Below, one piece after another: positions 24,131 to 34,943 of a stretch of DNA of 64,000 bases. Each line of letters begins with the position of its first letter. Positions within the stretch are counted from its first letter, which is position 1. The DNA comes from Medicago truncatula (taxonomy: Eukaryota > Streptophyta > Magnoliopsida > Fabales > Fabaceae): contig NC_053042.1 in assembly GCF_003473485.1 (NCBI RefSeq), forward strand, positions 48,571,762-48,635,761, written 5' to 3'. The translations under genes and the position numbers were made by a program. Under the pieces are notes generated by a model. It worked only from the letters and a program-made list of their open reading frames with translations. It had not been told where the DNA came from and searched no databases.

Positions 24131-24534
24131 TCATTAACCAATGCAGTCACATACAACAACAAAACAATGCTGCCTACAGGCTTCCACAAAAATTGGATGG
24201 AACTTGTTGTATAAAATACATATCTGTACTTACAGTGAGCAGGAAAATCGAATTTACTAAAATGTCCCAGACCTGACAGCTTTTCTTTTAGTATAATTTA
24301 ATTAAGATTGGATACAATCTAAAACAAGTCTACACCAACCTGTACTAAATTGTTATTGGGCAACATAGCATACAATTTTTACAGGTATAAAAGGAAGACA
24401 TGATGAAAAAGTGTCCTCTCTCTTATATGAGAACTGCAGGCGGTGCTCGCATAGCTTGGTGTGCCATCATCGTTTCGAAAAAAACTCCTACGAGTTCAAG
24501 GAGTCCGCCCCATGGTGTATTAGAGCTGGTATAC

Positions 24535-26760
24535 TTAATACTGAGATTTTTGTTGTTCCAATTTCTCAATCAAGGCTTTCTTTTCGTCATCGCGGAGGGA
24601 TTTGAACGTGAAAACGGACTTGTCACCGATGTCATCCTTGATATTAAACACAAATCCAATATCAGGGAATTTGTGCGGGGAATGAAGAAATTAATTTCAA
24701 GAACAAAATCATCATAAGTAATTTACCTTGATGGGCTGAGTGAATTTCCTTCCGGCAAATATCACAAAAAGACCCGTCCATAAAGCCAGCAAAGTAAGTT
24801 TAGTTCCATCGTCCATCAAACCAGACTGCAAATTTTAGAGTAAAAGAAACAGATATTATACATATGCACCAATCGGTATTGGTGACAATAACAATCCACA
24901 CTCACTTCTTGATCGGTGAAGGTAAGCAAAATGTGGTACAAATGTACAAAAATTAAAGAGTCAAGAGGAAGATGGAAAATCCATGCACTCAAATAAATAA
25001 TAGCATCAAAAGAAAGATGATAACGGTTATCAATTCAGGGAAATGAGTTCAGTGCAATCATAATAGGAGGCTGTTACTAGCAATAAGGATCCTCTGCAGC
25101 CCTGCAGCTTGGTCCAGCCTACTAGGTTGTTGGACATGTTGCAGGGCTAGAAAGAATTTGGGTTCGGGATACACTTTATTCACTGAAGTTGAAATATGAC
25201 CAATTAGGTTAAGTCTTCATCGAAAAATTCCAATCTCATGATTGTGGTAATTATGTCATATTTTGAAATCAGTGAATCCAACTCCTTAACTAATTGAAAA
25301 AATAAAAAAATAAGAACCATATATGTTATGGCTACCTTAAATTAAACAGGCAACATGTTTAATAAAGCACTTTATAGGAACAAAAGAAGAATACCAGATG
25401 TCCAAGAAGAAGAATAGGAATAATAAACGTGAGTGCTCCAGCTTCTAGCTTGCCGTAGCAGAGTCCTGTTTCAAGAATACAAGATTCTATCAATACAATT
25501 GATGTTTTTTTCCCTTCTCTATTGAATTAATATTAAATGGCCAAAACAAAATTAGATGGATTTATTTTAGCATCACCTTCCTTGAAAACAAGTCCTGTCA
25601 AAGCAGCAAAAAGAGGACCGACGAGCCAGACAGCTGATGGGTTATCAATAACATACTGTATTAAAGTTTTATTAGCCGGTTGGGCAAGGGTGATGTAGGT
25701 TGCAGCTGATCCAAGAACTCCGAGGCCCCATAATGCTTGCAGAGTGCGCTTGATTTCAGTCACATAGATATGAATCAAGAATAATGATAAACCCAACCCA
25801 CCTGACCCAATGACATAAAAAAAATCAATGTTTTGCTTGAGCGTATCACTTAGGTTATCGGGCAAATAGGCGGCAGATGCAGCGATGACAAATGATGCCG
25901 CAGCTGTTACCAATCCTGATCGGTACGATATAACCTGCCATGGGCCTAGTTAGCATTGCATACATAGGGTAAGCCAAAAGTTTTTAAGCTGCAACTGTAT
26001 AGGCAACACACACACGCGCGCGCGCACACACACACACACACACACTACACTGTGTTTGCTGGTACTGACTGTGTTTTCAACTATACAAAAAATATTCCTT
26101 AATATTCAATAATACTCTCTCTGATTCTATTTATAAGAAACATTTGAGTCAATAAAAGTTGATGTATCTGGTCCAAATTTTGAACCAGGTATATTAGCTT
26201 TTGTTGATCCAAATGTCTCTTATAGATAGGGACCAATGAGAGTAGATATAGTTGATCTTAAATATGACATTGAATTAAAAAGCTTGTAATTGAATCCTGA
26301 AGTTGTCAATAATTTTCATTTGGGTCTCTAAATTGGAGGAACTATCTACAAAACATTGAAAACTAGTACTATTATAGAAAAAGAATAGAACAATTGTGAT
26401 ATGATCCATGATTATAATAAAATAATGACTCAAGTAACAAATGAATTTACAAAACAGAATGATATTGTTATAACCTAATCTTTCAACACTAATAACACTG
26501 GATAAGGTAACATAAATTGAATGAGGAGAAGGTGGTACCTCTTTGACATCCTCGGCTTCAACGGTCCAGGGGCCATAAACACCGTTATAAACTTGCTGCT
26601 GGTTTTCTCCCACCGCTTTACACCGTACCGACCCAATTCTGATTCTCGGAGAAGGGACCTGACATAAACTTGAAGAAGGAATTCGAACAAGATTAGAAGT
26701 CGAAGGCCTTACAGATATTGTAACTGCCACAGAAACAGTACTCAATCCTTGTAACGCCAT
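24535..26760 (-). CDS. Chloroplast-targeted DUF2301-type integral membrane protein
   Basis: Five minus-strand exons join in frame to 283 aa: 26760-26539, 25934-25577, 25465-25395, 24825-24727, 24636-24535. Residues 1-50 are Ser/Val/Arg-rich with hardly any acidic residues, a plausible plastid transit peptide. The mature part begins VYNGVYGPWTVE. Six or seven hydrophobic segments follow, with conserved phrases GLSLFLIHIYVTEIKR, VGPLFAALTGLVFKEGLCYG, GRKFTQPIKDDIGDKS. This pattern is shared by cyanobacteria and plastids (DUF2301 as I remember it). The biochemical role is unknown; location is probably the thylakoid or envelope membrane. An upstream in-frame ATG at 26847 exists, but the 26760 start gives the better transit peptide. 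Intron 1 carries a CA repeat and a Stowaway MITE. Confidence 0.82.
26006..26045. repeat. (CA/CG)n microsatellite in intron 1 of the DUF2301 gene
   Basis: CACACA, then CGCGCGCGCG, then CACACA, about 40 bp. Alternating purine-pyrimidine sequence of this kind can adopt Z-DNA. Confidence 0.85.
26108..26245. mobile_element. Stowaway-type MITE
   Basis: Ends CTCTCTGATTCTATTTATAAG and, inverted, CTCATTGGTCCCTATCTATAAG. The inner arms GAAACATTTGAGTCAATAAAAG / AGCTTTTGTTGATCCAAATGTCT are complementary in part. It lies within an intron. Confidence 0.55.
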
Positions 26761-27279
26761 ATTTTCGCTGTGGAGGTTTCTACTTTTTAATTCAACCATA
26801 ATAATAAATAACCTCATCATTTTTTTATTCTTGTGGTCATTAATCACTCAATCAAATCACTTCAAATTTTCAACTTTTTTAATACTCTCACGTTTCCTTT
26901 TTAAATATTGTTTGAGTTCATTTTTATTTTGCTTGTTTAAAAGTATAATTTGTTAATTATACAATTTTTTGGTATCTTTTATTTACTCTTTTTACTTTTT
27001 AATGAAATTAAATATTTTTTTAATCAAAATTTGTTTTTCTATTATATGCAAATAAAAACTTCTATAAATTTAATTTCGGTTTCATGATAAAATTAAATTT
27101 ATTGTAAAGAGAGAGTGAATGCAAAGAGAGAAAAAGTAATTCGTAAAAATGAACGATGAGAGTAAGTCGAAAAATATGATTTGATTAGAGGCATGTGTAA
27201 TTTATTGTCTAAATATTTTAGGTGCAAAGAAATTAACCTCAAAGTTATATAATAAAAAAAGAAATTTTTATGCTATTAT

Positions 27280-27819
27280 TAATTACATTTTTTGTCCACC
27301 CATTTTGACCAACTCACGAAAATGGTCATACCTTTTTTAAATCCAACAAAATCGTCTTTAAATTATATGTTTTTTGCAGTTTTAGTCGTATCTCTCTGTT
27401 TCCAACTCCAGAAACGCACAGAAATGACAGTTTTAGTCCAACCACATATGCTCAACCATGAAGTAAACAAGGAATAAAACATGTGGGTACAAGGAATCTA
27501 CTTTATTCAGCACACTAACCTAATTTCCGAGACATGTTACGCACCTGAAACATGTCTTAGAAATTAGGGTTTTTCTTGGTTTATGTGCTGAACAAAATAG
27601 ATTCCTTGTACCCACGTGATTTATTTATTGTTTACTTCATGGTTGAGCATAGGTGGTTTGACTAAAACTGTCATTTCTGTGCGTTTCTGGAGTTGGAAAT
27701 AGGGAGATAGGACTAAAACTGCAAAAAACATATAGTTTATGGATGATTTTGTTTGATTTAAAAAAGGTATGATCATTTTCATGAGTTGGTCAAAATGCGA
27801 GGACCAAAAGTGTAATTAA
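27280..27819. repeat. 540-bp imperfect inverted repeat
   Basis: The left arm (about 27280-27540) and right arm (about 27556-27819) are inverted copies, by eye about nine bases in ten identical, with a tiny loop around ACATGTTACGCACCTGAAAC. Shared words include CATTTTGACCAACTCA, CCAACTCCAGAAACGCACAG, GCTCAACCATGAAGTAAACA and GTGGGTACAAGGAATCTA. I found no clear target duplication. A transcript would fold into a long double-stranded RNA. Confidence 0.85.
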
Positions 27820-27903
27820 GCTTTTATTTTAATTAAAAATAAGAAGATTATAAATACAAAAAAGAATGCTACAAGTATAACTTTGTAAATGGAGGTGAGT
27901 TTC

Positions 27904-28057
27904 TAAGCTTGTTTCTTTTGGCTTAACCTCCTTTCAAGTTTTAAAAAGTAACGAGCACTTAACGTGAAATTGATTGCTGAATATAATTATATGCTGATAC
28001 TTTTACTTTGCTGAATATAATTATAAGCTTGTTTCTTTTGGCTTAACCTCCTTTCAA
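27904..28057. repeat. 34-bp direct repeat, copies 120 bp apart
   Basis: The word starting TAAGCTTGTTTCTTTTGG is present at 27904-27937 and exactly again at 28024-28057. GCTGAATATAATTATA is also repeated between them. This suggests a small local duplication. Confidence 0.8.
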
Positions 28058-28260
28058 TATTTATATGTAAATAATTAAAAAAAATTCAATCAACGGTCAG
28101 CCTTCGAATAAATAAGATATGTGCGTGATTGGTCGAATCCCCAACCAAATGTTCTTTGAATTTTGAAATTATTTTCACGCACCCAAAATTACCTTTAATA
28201 TTTTCAATGGCAGTCAAGTACCGTTGAACGGCAATAATCAGCTGTTGGAGTTATTAAGAT

Positions 28261-28384
28261 ACTCCGGTCCTATTTATAAGAGAATTTTAGGTCAACAAAA
28301 GTTGATGTATCTAGTTAAAAATTCAGTCCAAATACATTCACTTTTGTTGACCTAAATTTTTCTTATAAATAGGACCGGAGGTAG
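28261..28384. mobile_element. Stowaway-type MITE, nearly perfect hairpin
   Basis: It begins ACTCCGGTCCTATTTATAAG and its right end, inverted, is ACCTCCGGTCCTATTTATAAG. The arms continue through TTTTAGGTCAACAAAAG. It is small (about 124 bp) and well preserved, so relatively young. Confidence 0.75.
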
Positions 28385-28422
28385 TAATTTTTTAGAGTGT
28401 CAAATCAATTTTAGAAGCTTAG

Positions 28423-28836
28423 CAAAGTAATTTTTCAGGTACTTTCAATGGCAGGGATGACGCGTCCTTCTCATGATTTTATGAAGGTTATTTGGTTGGC
28501 TTGTGTTTGGGCAATCTGGAAGGAGAGAAATAACTGTGTTTTCAATATGTTGGTTACCAATCCTATTAACATTTTTGAAAGAGTGAAGTTGTTGTCTTTT
28601 CTTTAGCTTTCATCCAACGTGGCTAGTTTTTCGTTTGGTTTTCATGATTGGTGGCGATATCCACGGTTTTGTATGGGTATTATGTAATCTCTTGTAGCTT
28701 TCAACTTTTTTGGCATCACTTTTAGGTGCTTTTGTTTGTAACAGACTTTAGATGTTTTTTCACTTTTGCACACCTTGTGCAGGGTGATTCACCTTTTTTT
28801 TGAGCAATATATCCCATTTTGATTTGTTCAAAAAAA
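28423..28836 (+). mobile_element. 5'-truncated LINE copy with target duplication
   Basis: The plus strand reads FMKVIWLACVWAIWKERNN followed by ORF2-end text with FHDWWRYPRFCMGIM, the standard C-terminus of plant L1-type ORF2. A 3' UTR follows and ends in a short A run. AGAAGCTTAG occurs just before (28413-28422) and just after (28837-28846), a likely 10-bp target duplication. An internal stop after SFL shows that it is degraded. Confidence 0.75.
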
Positions 28837-29044
28837 AGAAGCTTAGAAGCAATTTTCATCAAATGGTTCCCTGAAATGGGCTAATTTATAGTTTGCGCAG
28901 ATATGGCAATTTTCTAAGGCCCAGCATGCTAAAATACGCTACTACTAAATATCTTCTTAATTACTATTCGAACATACCTAGCTTATATCATTATGAACTT
29001 GCCTAGCTTGGTTTTGGTTTCATGAGTATGATCCGTACATAACA

Positions 29045-29092
29045 TGTTCCAGCACCAGCACCAGCACCGGCACCGGCACCAGCATCAGCACC
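29045..29092. repeat. CAGCAC/CGGCAC minisatellite
   Basis: About seven imperfect 6-bp units (CAGCAC, CGGCAC, CATCAG). It is GC-rich in AT-rich surroundings and not in a recognised gene. Confidence 0.7.
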
Positions 29093-29299
29093 ATTAATGT
29101 TTGAAAGGGAAAATGTAATGTTTGTTTAAAAATGTGAGGTGAAGAAGAATACGATGCATGGGGAGCATGAAACAAGCAAAATTAAGTATGTTGACTGTAC
29201 AGTGTACTATTGCTTAATGTTTTGTACTGCAGCAGGGGAGCAGTGCAGTCTTCATGCGTTGAAATAAATTAGTTACTTATACGAGTTAATTAATTTAGT

Positions 29300-29480
29300 G
29301 TCTCTTTGGTAAGATATGAAAACGAGCTTATAGCTTATAGCGAATAACTTATATGCTCGTTTGACAAAAAAAGTTCCGTTTGGTAATGGTTTTTTACCAT
29401 GAGCTTATAGCTTATTTAACGAGATTATAAGTTATTTTTCAGATGCTATTCCAAGTAGAGTTTGAGCTTATAACTTATCA
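29300..29480. mobile_element. MITE-like segment rich in GAGCTTATAGCTTAT
   Basis: Two half-units, TTTGGTAAGATATGAAAACGAGCTTATAGC and TTTGGTAATGGTTTTTTACCATGAGCTTATAGC, resemble a hAT-type MITE family. Ends are unclear. Confidence 0.35.
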
Positions 29481-29569
29481 TATTTTCTTCCATTTTTACG
29501 CTTATTGATTTATCTAAAATCCATTTCTACCCCTTTAAAATTTATTTAATGTTACATTTATATACTTTA

Positions 29570-29717
29570 TTTTGACTAACATTTTTTTTAACGATTGTTT
29601 TGACTAACATGCTACGTTTATATATTTTTTTAACAAAATGTTACGTTTATATATTCTTTTTTTTAACATGTTACGTTCTTTTTTTTTTTTTTTTGATCAA
29701 GTAACATGTTACGTTCT
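29570..29717. repeat. Cluster of three tail-only micro-insertions
   Basis: (a) A 13-bp word TTTTGACTAACAT at 29570 and 29598 flanks 7 T plus AACGATTG. (b) TACGTTTATATATT at 29613 and 29642 flanks 15 bases with a T run and AACAAAATGT. (c) TAACATGTTACGTTCT at 29664 and 29702 (16 bp, exact) flanks 15 T plus GATCAAG. Read on the minus strand, each insert ends in an A run. Confidence 0.6.
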
Positions 29718-29870
29718 AATAATACATATATTGTTACTTTTTTTTCTTAAAAAAAAACACATATATGCTTCTTTTTAAGGGGCATATGCATTGTTAGTTA
29801 ATTTAACATTTTTTTATTAGCTTATAGTTTATAATTTTATTCTTTGATTTGTAATTTAAAATGGATAGAT

Positions 29871-29915
29871 AGAAACATATTTTATTTTTCTAAAAAAGAA
29901 AAGAAACATGTTTTA

Positions 29916-29917
<2 letters not shown>
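29871..29917. repeat. Tail-only micro-insertion, 16-bp direct repeats
   Basis: AGAAACATATTTTATT (29871-29886) recurs with one change at 29902-29917 around 15 bases, TTTCTAAAAAAGAAA. Confidence 0.45.

Positions 29918-29918
<1 letters not shown>

Positions 29919-29994
<76 letters not shown>
29919..29994. repeat. (AT)n microsatellite, about 76 bp
   Basis: A pure AT dinucleotide run, expected to be length-polymorphic. Confidence 0.9.
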
Positions 29995-29998
<4 letters not shown>

Positions 29999-30241
29999 GT
30001 GAGAGTGACACGCCTGCCTTACTTATCCCCTTTAAATTAGCTCTTTACATTAAAGGGAAATATTTCAGACACTATTAATTTAAGCATCTAAAGTGGTAAG
30101 ATTTTATGAAAATTTATACAATTATTGTATTGAAAATTGAAGTCGTTAATTTTATTTTTATAATAATTTCTTCATTAGGAATACATAAATAGTGTCACGA
30201 GAGCACTCGTTAACAAGACCATAAATTAAAGATAAATATTA

Positions 30242-30515
30242 AACTACAAAAATTGGATTTCGCGTAATCATTTTTTGATATTCAATAACCCTTGTTAAAA
30301 AATAATTGCAAAAATCAAAACATTTAACTATCCAACCATAAGGTAGATCAACTGCTACTCCTCCAATACAAAAATAATTATGCATCATTCTCATACCCGT
30401 CGCAGCTTCAAATAGATCATATATTAATTTTCTTTCTCTAAAAATATAGAAAAAGGGGGGTTTGTGCATCAATATCTACCATAAAAGGTCCCAGCCATAG
30501 TAGATGAGAAGCAAT
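30242..30515 (-). pseudogene. ndhH: Nuclear plastid-DNA insert: ndhH fragment
   Basis: On the minus strand the sequence reads IASHLLWLGPFM from 30515, then, after a one-frame shift in a C/T run, [31 protein letters not shown] and [11 protein letters not shown]. These match a stretch of the plastid NDH complex subunit H. The start and C-terminal half of ndhH are missing and several conserved residues differ (for example D to N or K changes), so it is a decayed nuclear copy. The sequence upstream on the same strand (30516-30641) is open but is not ndhH; I could not place it. It may be a second joined organellar piece. Confidence 0.8.
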
Positions 30516-32197
30516 AATAAAAAAAAAAATGGAAGATTTAGTTACGATTGGAAACAAATTTTCTATATCATTCTCCATAGATCCTTTACTCATATTCAAA
30601 AATTTGGATTCTGGATCCAATTGCAAAAACTCATGTTTCATAATTTTAAAATCATTTCTAATCTAAATTGTATACAAATTACGATAATATATGTTATTTC
30701 TTGAATCGTTCGTTGAGAGGTATAAAGGATTAAATCCCTTTAAGTAAGAAATAAAGTTTTTGATCGTGATATGAATCACGCAAGGGACCCCTTAATAAGA
30801 AGAAGATGCGTACATATAATGTCTTTAAGATTTTAGATACATATTTTGTATGAGTTAGTTATGTAATTGTTTTTAATCCACAATGTGATCATCAATTATT
30901 ATGTATAAGACCCCCTGGAATTTCCAATACTCTCATTTAGATAATTCTGTAAAGATGAATATCGTCCTATCCAGAAAAACCTAAGATAATTGCGTTTGTG
31001 GTTTTTTATGTGACTTTGAAAGAGTATGAACATGTTGCTTACCCATACTTGCAAGAAAAACAAAGGTGGTCAAGAGGATTTGTCCAATTTGTTTTTGGCT
31101 GCCATATTCAATGCCTGCATGGTCAAGAGGATTTATCCATACCGTCTGACATGCAATGCGAATTGTGATAGAGTTTAACTTATCTTCTTTAAGAAAACTC
31201 ATCTTCCAACTAGAAATTATGGTCAAGAGAAATTGGAAAAATGATTTATCCATTTGTTAGAAGAAAGATGAGGAAAGATAGAAGAGATGATTTAAAGAGA
31301 GAAAACTAGATTGTGAAGGGAAATGTTAACAAGTGGTCTTAGGATATTGTTTAGTAACTTTAAATAGTAAATTTTTGTTAAAGTTTATGAAATCAATGCA
31401 TTGAAAATTGGAGTTTTTGACTTTTTAAAGAATAATTTTTTATTAGTAATTCTTAAAGAGTGCGTTAACAAAACTCATTTGTTAAAAGGAAGAAACTAAC
31501 ATTTTTACAAGGGAAATGATAGATAGTGACAAAATGTATTAAGAAAATTTGAAGAGAGTGTATTTGCTAAACGGTTTGTTAAGCAATATTGTCAACTGTC
31601 ATACTATTTATCCATATGCTAAATTCGAATCAAATACCATTTCTTCTTTAAATACACACAAATGCATATATCATGCCAATTTCAAAAGAATCTTGTCTGG
31701 TTTATGGGTTGCACGATATGAGATTGATTCCTATTTATTCGGCAGAATTTGTTGCTGGGTCTCCGACTATTTCTTTTTACACCATGATTTCTTAAATTAT
31801 GTTTTCTTCATTATCCAAACGAGAAGTCTATCTCCTTTTTTAAATTCTTCATCCGCATACTTATGCCGTAGCTTGACTAGAATATTAAATTTCTAAATTA
31901 AACAGCTTTAGTTAAGGGCGGTACATTATTTTACAATTCTTTAACATATTATTTAATAATGGTACTTCATATCCAATCATAATATGACAATTAACTAAAG
32001 ATAAATGATATTTGTACACCTATTTGTAACAACTTTATCTCTCACACTCACATTCTATTTTTATTCTCTTTTTTCTTTTTTCTCTCTCCATTATTTTTGA
32101 TCAATAAAAAAAAAAGTTATCAAATAAGTTGTATCAAATGGTTGTTCAAATATCATTGTTCTTAACTATATTTGGAATAAACGTAATTATACCAACT

Positions 32198-32241
32198 ATA
32201 AACTTCACTGGAATTTCTTTTTTTAAGAATAAACTTCACTG
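32198..32241 (-). repeat. Tail-only micro-insertion, exact 13-bp repeats
   Basis: ATAAACTTCACTG at 32198-32210 and 32229-32241 flanks 18 bases that read TCTTAAAAAAAGAAATTC on the minus strand. Confidence 0.6.
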
Positions 32242-33322
32242 TAATTGTTGGGTGTTTTTATGGTTTAATTGTTATGTTTCTTTACTTTCTTTTTTTTTGT
32301 ATTATTTAGTGTGTGTTTGGTTTTTCGTTTGCATCACACAAAAACATAGTTGTATGTTTTATGATACATTTTTGCCTTAATTTTTATAAACTTCAAATAC
32401 TAGCTTCTACACTAACGTGGAAAAGCTAGGACACATATTCAAACTCGATCTCTGCGTAATATTTTATGAAACGTGGAGAAGCTAATATTTTATGATTTTC
32501 AGTAAGCCGTGATTCTCCTCGCTTACACACCAGTATTTTGATTTCAAAATATGGATGAGAATGTTCCAAGACATGGTCATTTTAATTGTACTATATCTAT
32601 CTTATCACTTGACTGAAACTTTTTTTCTTCTGGGAAATAACATCTCCCAGCACACATGAATGCACAGTTAATTGTCACCTTTTGTTTGTATTTAATCTGG
32701 TTCATTATAACCTAAAGTTAGTAATTCAGTTGTTTTTGGTGTCAATGTAAGTCATTTTTGTCTTAGAACCCTTTGAAAGCTACCTTTCATATGCAAATTT
32801 GAGCTTTAGTTAATGGTTATGATTTATCTTGTATTTTTGTGATTGTCTTATATCTCTGCAAAAGATTATTAAGCCGTTAAGGTATTGATTTTCCATTGTC
32901 ACTGATCATAGAGAATCTCAAGAAAAAACTGAAGCAATTCTAGATCTGGACCACAAAATATTCCAATGTACACAACAAGATCATGGTCATCATTTTTTAT
33001 CAACTATATACACGTACATTGCAGTTTTTAGACTTATTATCTGTAAGACACTAGGTGATGCAGTTCAAGTCCTAGAAGTACATTAAAATTTAACTTTTCT
33101 TTTGTTCATATATTGTGCCAAAAAATATTATTTATTGGTTGCATATGCATCTATCTTTTTCACATTTCACTTTCTGGTAAATACTATTTTTGGGTGAAAT
33201 TATTGATTGGTGTCTAGGACAGTGTTGTATAATTTATAACCAGAAGTTTTCTAGATACTTTCATTTTTTCATACTTTAATTAAAAATTGTGCCTGGTTTA
33301 ATTTAACAGTTAATCAAAGTAT

Positions 33323-33364
33323 AATTAGAGTATATTTTTTTTTTATAGAGAAATTAGAGTATAT
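33323..33364 (-). repeat. Tail-only micro-insertion, exact 13-bp repeats
   Basis: AATTAGAGTATAT at 33323-33335 and 33352-33364 flanks 16 bases reading TCTCTATAAAAAAAAA on the minus strand. Confidence 0.55.
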
Positions 33365-33620
33365 TATTCACCTAACATTAGACAAAAATTATTACTAATA
33401 ATTTCAAGTTGTAATAACTATTTTTTGATAGAACAAGTTGTGTGATAATTTCAGCCAGGTATGGAGGATGACAAAGTATGCCTTGTAAGTTGTAACATTG
33501 TTCTCATTAGCTGGTATGTGCAGATTGTTTTGGAAACGTGCTCAAAATAGTCAAGCATAGATGCACATTCATATGTCATTTAAATTAACTTAGGGTACTA
33601 ATCACGTGACACTATAAAAT

Positions 33621-33663
33621 AATGAATGATTTTATTTTTTGGGTGGAAAACAATGAATGATTT
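33621..33663 (-). repeat. Tail-only micro-insertion, exact 12-bp repeats
   Basis: AATGAATGATTT at 33621-33632 and 33652-33663 flanks 19 bases reading GTTTTCCACCCAAAAAATA on the minus strand. Confidence 0.5.
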
Positions 33664-34046
33664 CACGTATCTTGTTGAAATGATATACGTATACTACTAT
33701 ATGGCTCCATTTGTTACAACTATTTTCTTTCTTGTTTCATCAAACAAAATAAAAAACTTTTGACATGTGACTATTTTGGATAAATTTGGTATGAAATTTA
33801 TAATTGATTCGGAGTAGTTTCAGCCAAATCTGCTCGAGTAAAGGATCATTTTCTTATTTTTCGATCATTGGGGGACTTCTCAAGGAGGGGTAGCCTTGGC
33901 CACCAAAAAAAAAATATTATTCTTGAAGTGGTCGGTATGTATTTATATCCGGCCGGCTACCCCAAATAATAAAGATTGAGCTACCCCAATAAGTTTAGTT
34001 GCAAAAATAATAAAGTAAAAAAATTACTACAAGATTGATAGATTTA

Positions 34047-34423
34047 GGGTTAATAGTGTTTTACCCCTCTGTAATATATGTCATATTCGGTTTTAGCCCC
34101 TGTAAAATATTTTTTTTTTTGGATTTTGTCCTTGTAATTTGAAGATTTTTTATTTTGGACCTTCATGGATTTTGACTGTACAAAATCGAAGATATGGTAG
34201 AGGGTAAACCGAAATTTGCTGAAATTAACAAGGGGGTAAACCGAAATTTGCTCAAATTACATGGGGTTAACCTAAATTTACTCAAATTACAGGGGGTGAA
34301 ATTTTCCGTGAAGGTCCAAAACCAAAAAATCTTCAAATTACAAGGATGAAATTCAAAAAAAATATTGTACAAGGGAGAAAACCGAAAATGACTTATATTA
34401 CAGGGGTAAAGCACTATTAACCC
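34047..34423. mobile_element. Mutator-type foldback element with 9-bp target duplication
   Basis: A 377-bp element. Left end GGGTTAATAGTGTTTTACCC; inverted right end GGGTTAATAGTGCTTTACCC. The arms stay similar for more than 100 bp. ATAGATTTA flanks it exactly (34038-34046, 34424-34432). The centre has three imperfect 30-bp units with AAACCGAAATTTGCTCAAATTA. Confidence 0.8.
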
Positions 34424-34806
34424 ATAGATTTATTTGCATTGATTTGATGCTTTCGGTCTCAATAACAACAATAGAGAAACCCTTTTCAACAGTAAAAATT
34501 ATCAAGACAATAGTCATAGACAAATTAAATGGACAATGAGTTTCTTGCAAATAACCTATTTATTTACATTTGAAAAGACATCATTAATCTATTATTAAAT
34601 AAACGATTATTGATGAAATTGAATTCCTGAAACGTATTTTACCCAACATTTCTAAATAGTGATTTTCATGTTAAGTTCCTAAGATTTGTTAATTTTAGTC
34701 CTTAATCTTTTGTTAGATATTAAATTCAAGACTAAAAACACGTTTTTTTTTGTTGTAAAATTTTAAAAACTGAGACAAAAATTGAATAATTTTTTTAAGG
34801 ACTAAA

Positions 34807-34933
34807 TTTAACCCACTTGGGTTGGTCAGGTGGTATTAGCTTGAGATTTAAGAGTGTGCTCCTCCTCAGGGTCTCAGGTTCGATTCTCTCTAGTGTCAAT
34901 TTGGGTGGGCTAATTTAGCTTCTTAAAAAAAAA
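34807..34933 (+). mobile_element. tRNA-derived SINE with 10-bp target duplication
   Basis: An A-box-like GGTTGGTCAGGTGGTATTAG (near 34818) and a B box GGTTCGATTC (near 34878) are spaced as in tRNA promoters. The tail is TTAGCTTCTTAAAAAAA. AAGGACTAAA flanks the copy at 34797-34806 and 34934-34943. It looks intact, so it is probably young. Confidence 0.8.
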
Positions 34934-34943
34934 AAGGACTAAA

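Larger units (their letters stand above)
30516..34037. other. Intergenic sequence
   Basis: No gene is recognised. A doubled phrase GGTCAAGAGGATTTGTCCA / GGTCAAGAGGATTTATCCA lies near 31068 and 31121. Micro-insertions at 32198, 33323 and 33621 are listed separately. 33880-33990 has a short GGGGTAGCC ... GGCTACCCC inverted pair. Confidence 0.4.

Noticed and set aside
31549-31896. 115-codon open frame that might be a small gene
   Set aside because: Composition is like the flanking AT-rich DNA, with no recognisable motif, splice context or promoter.
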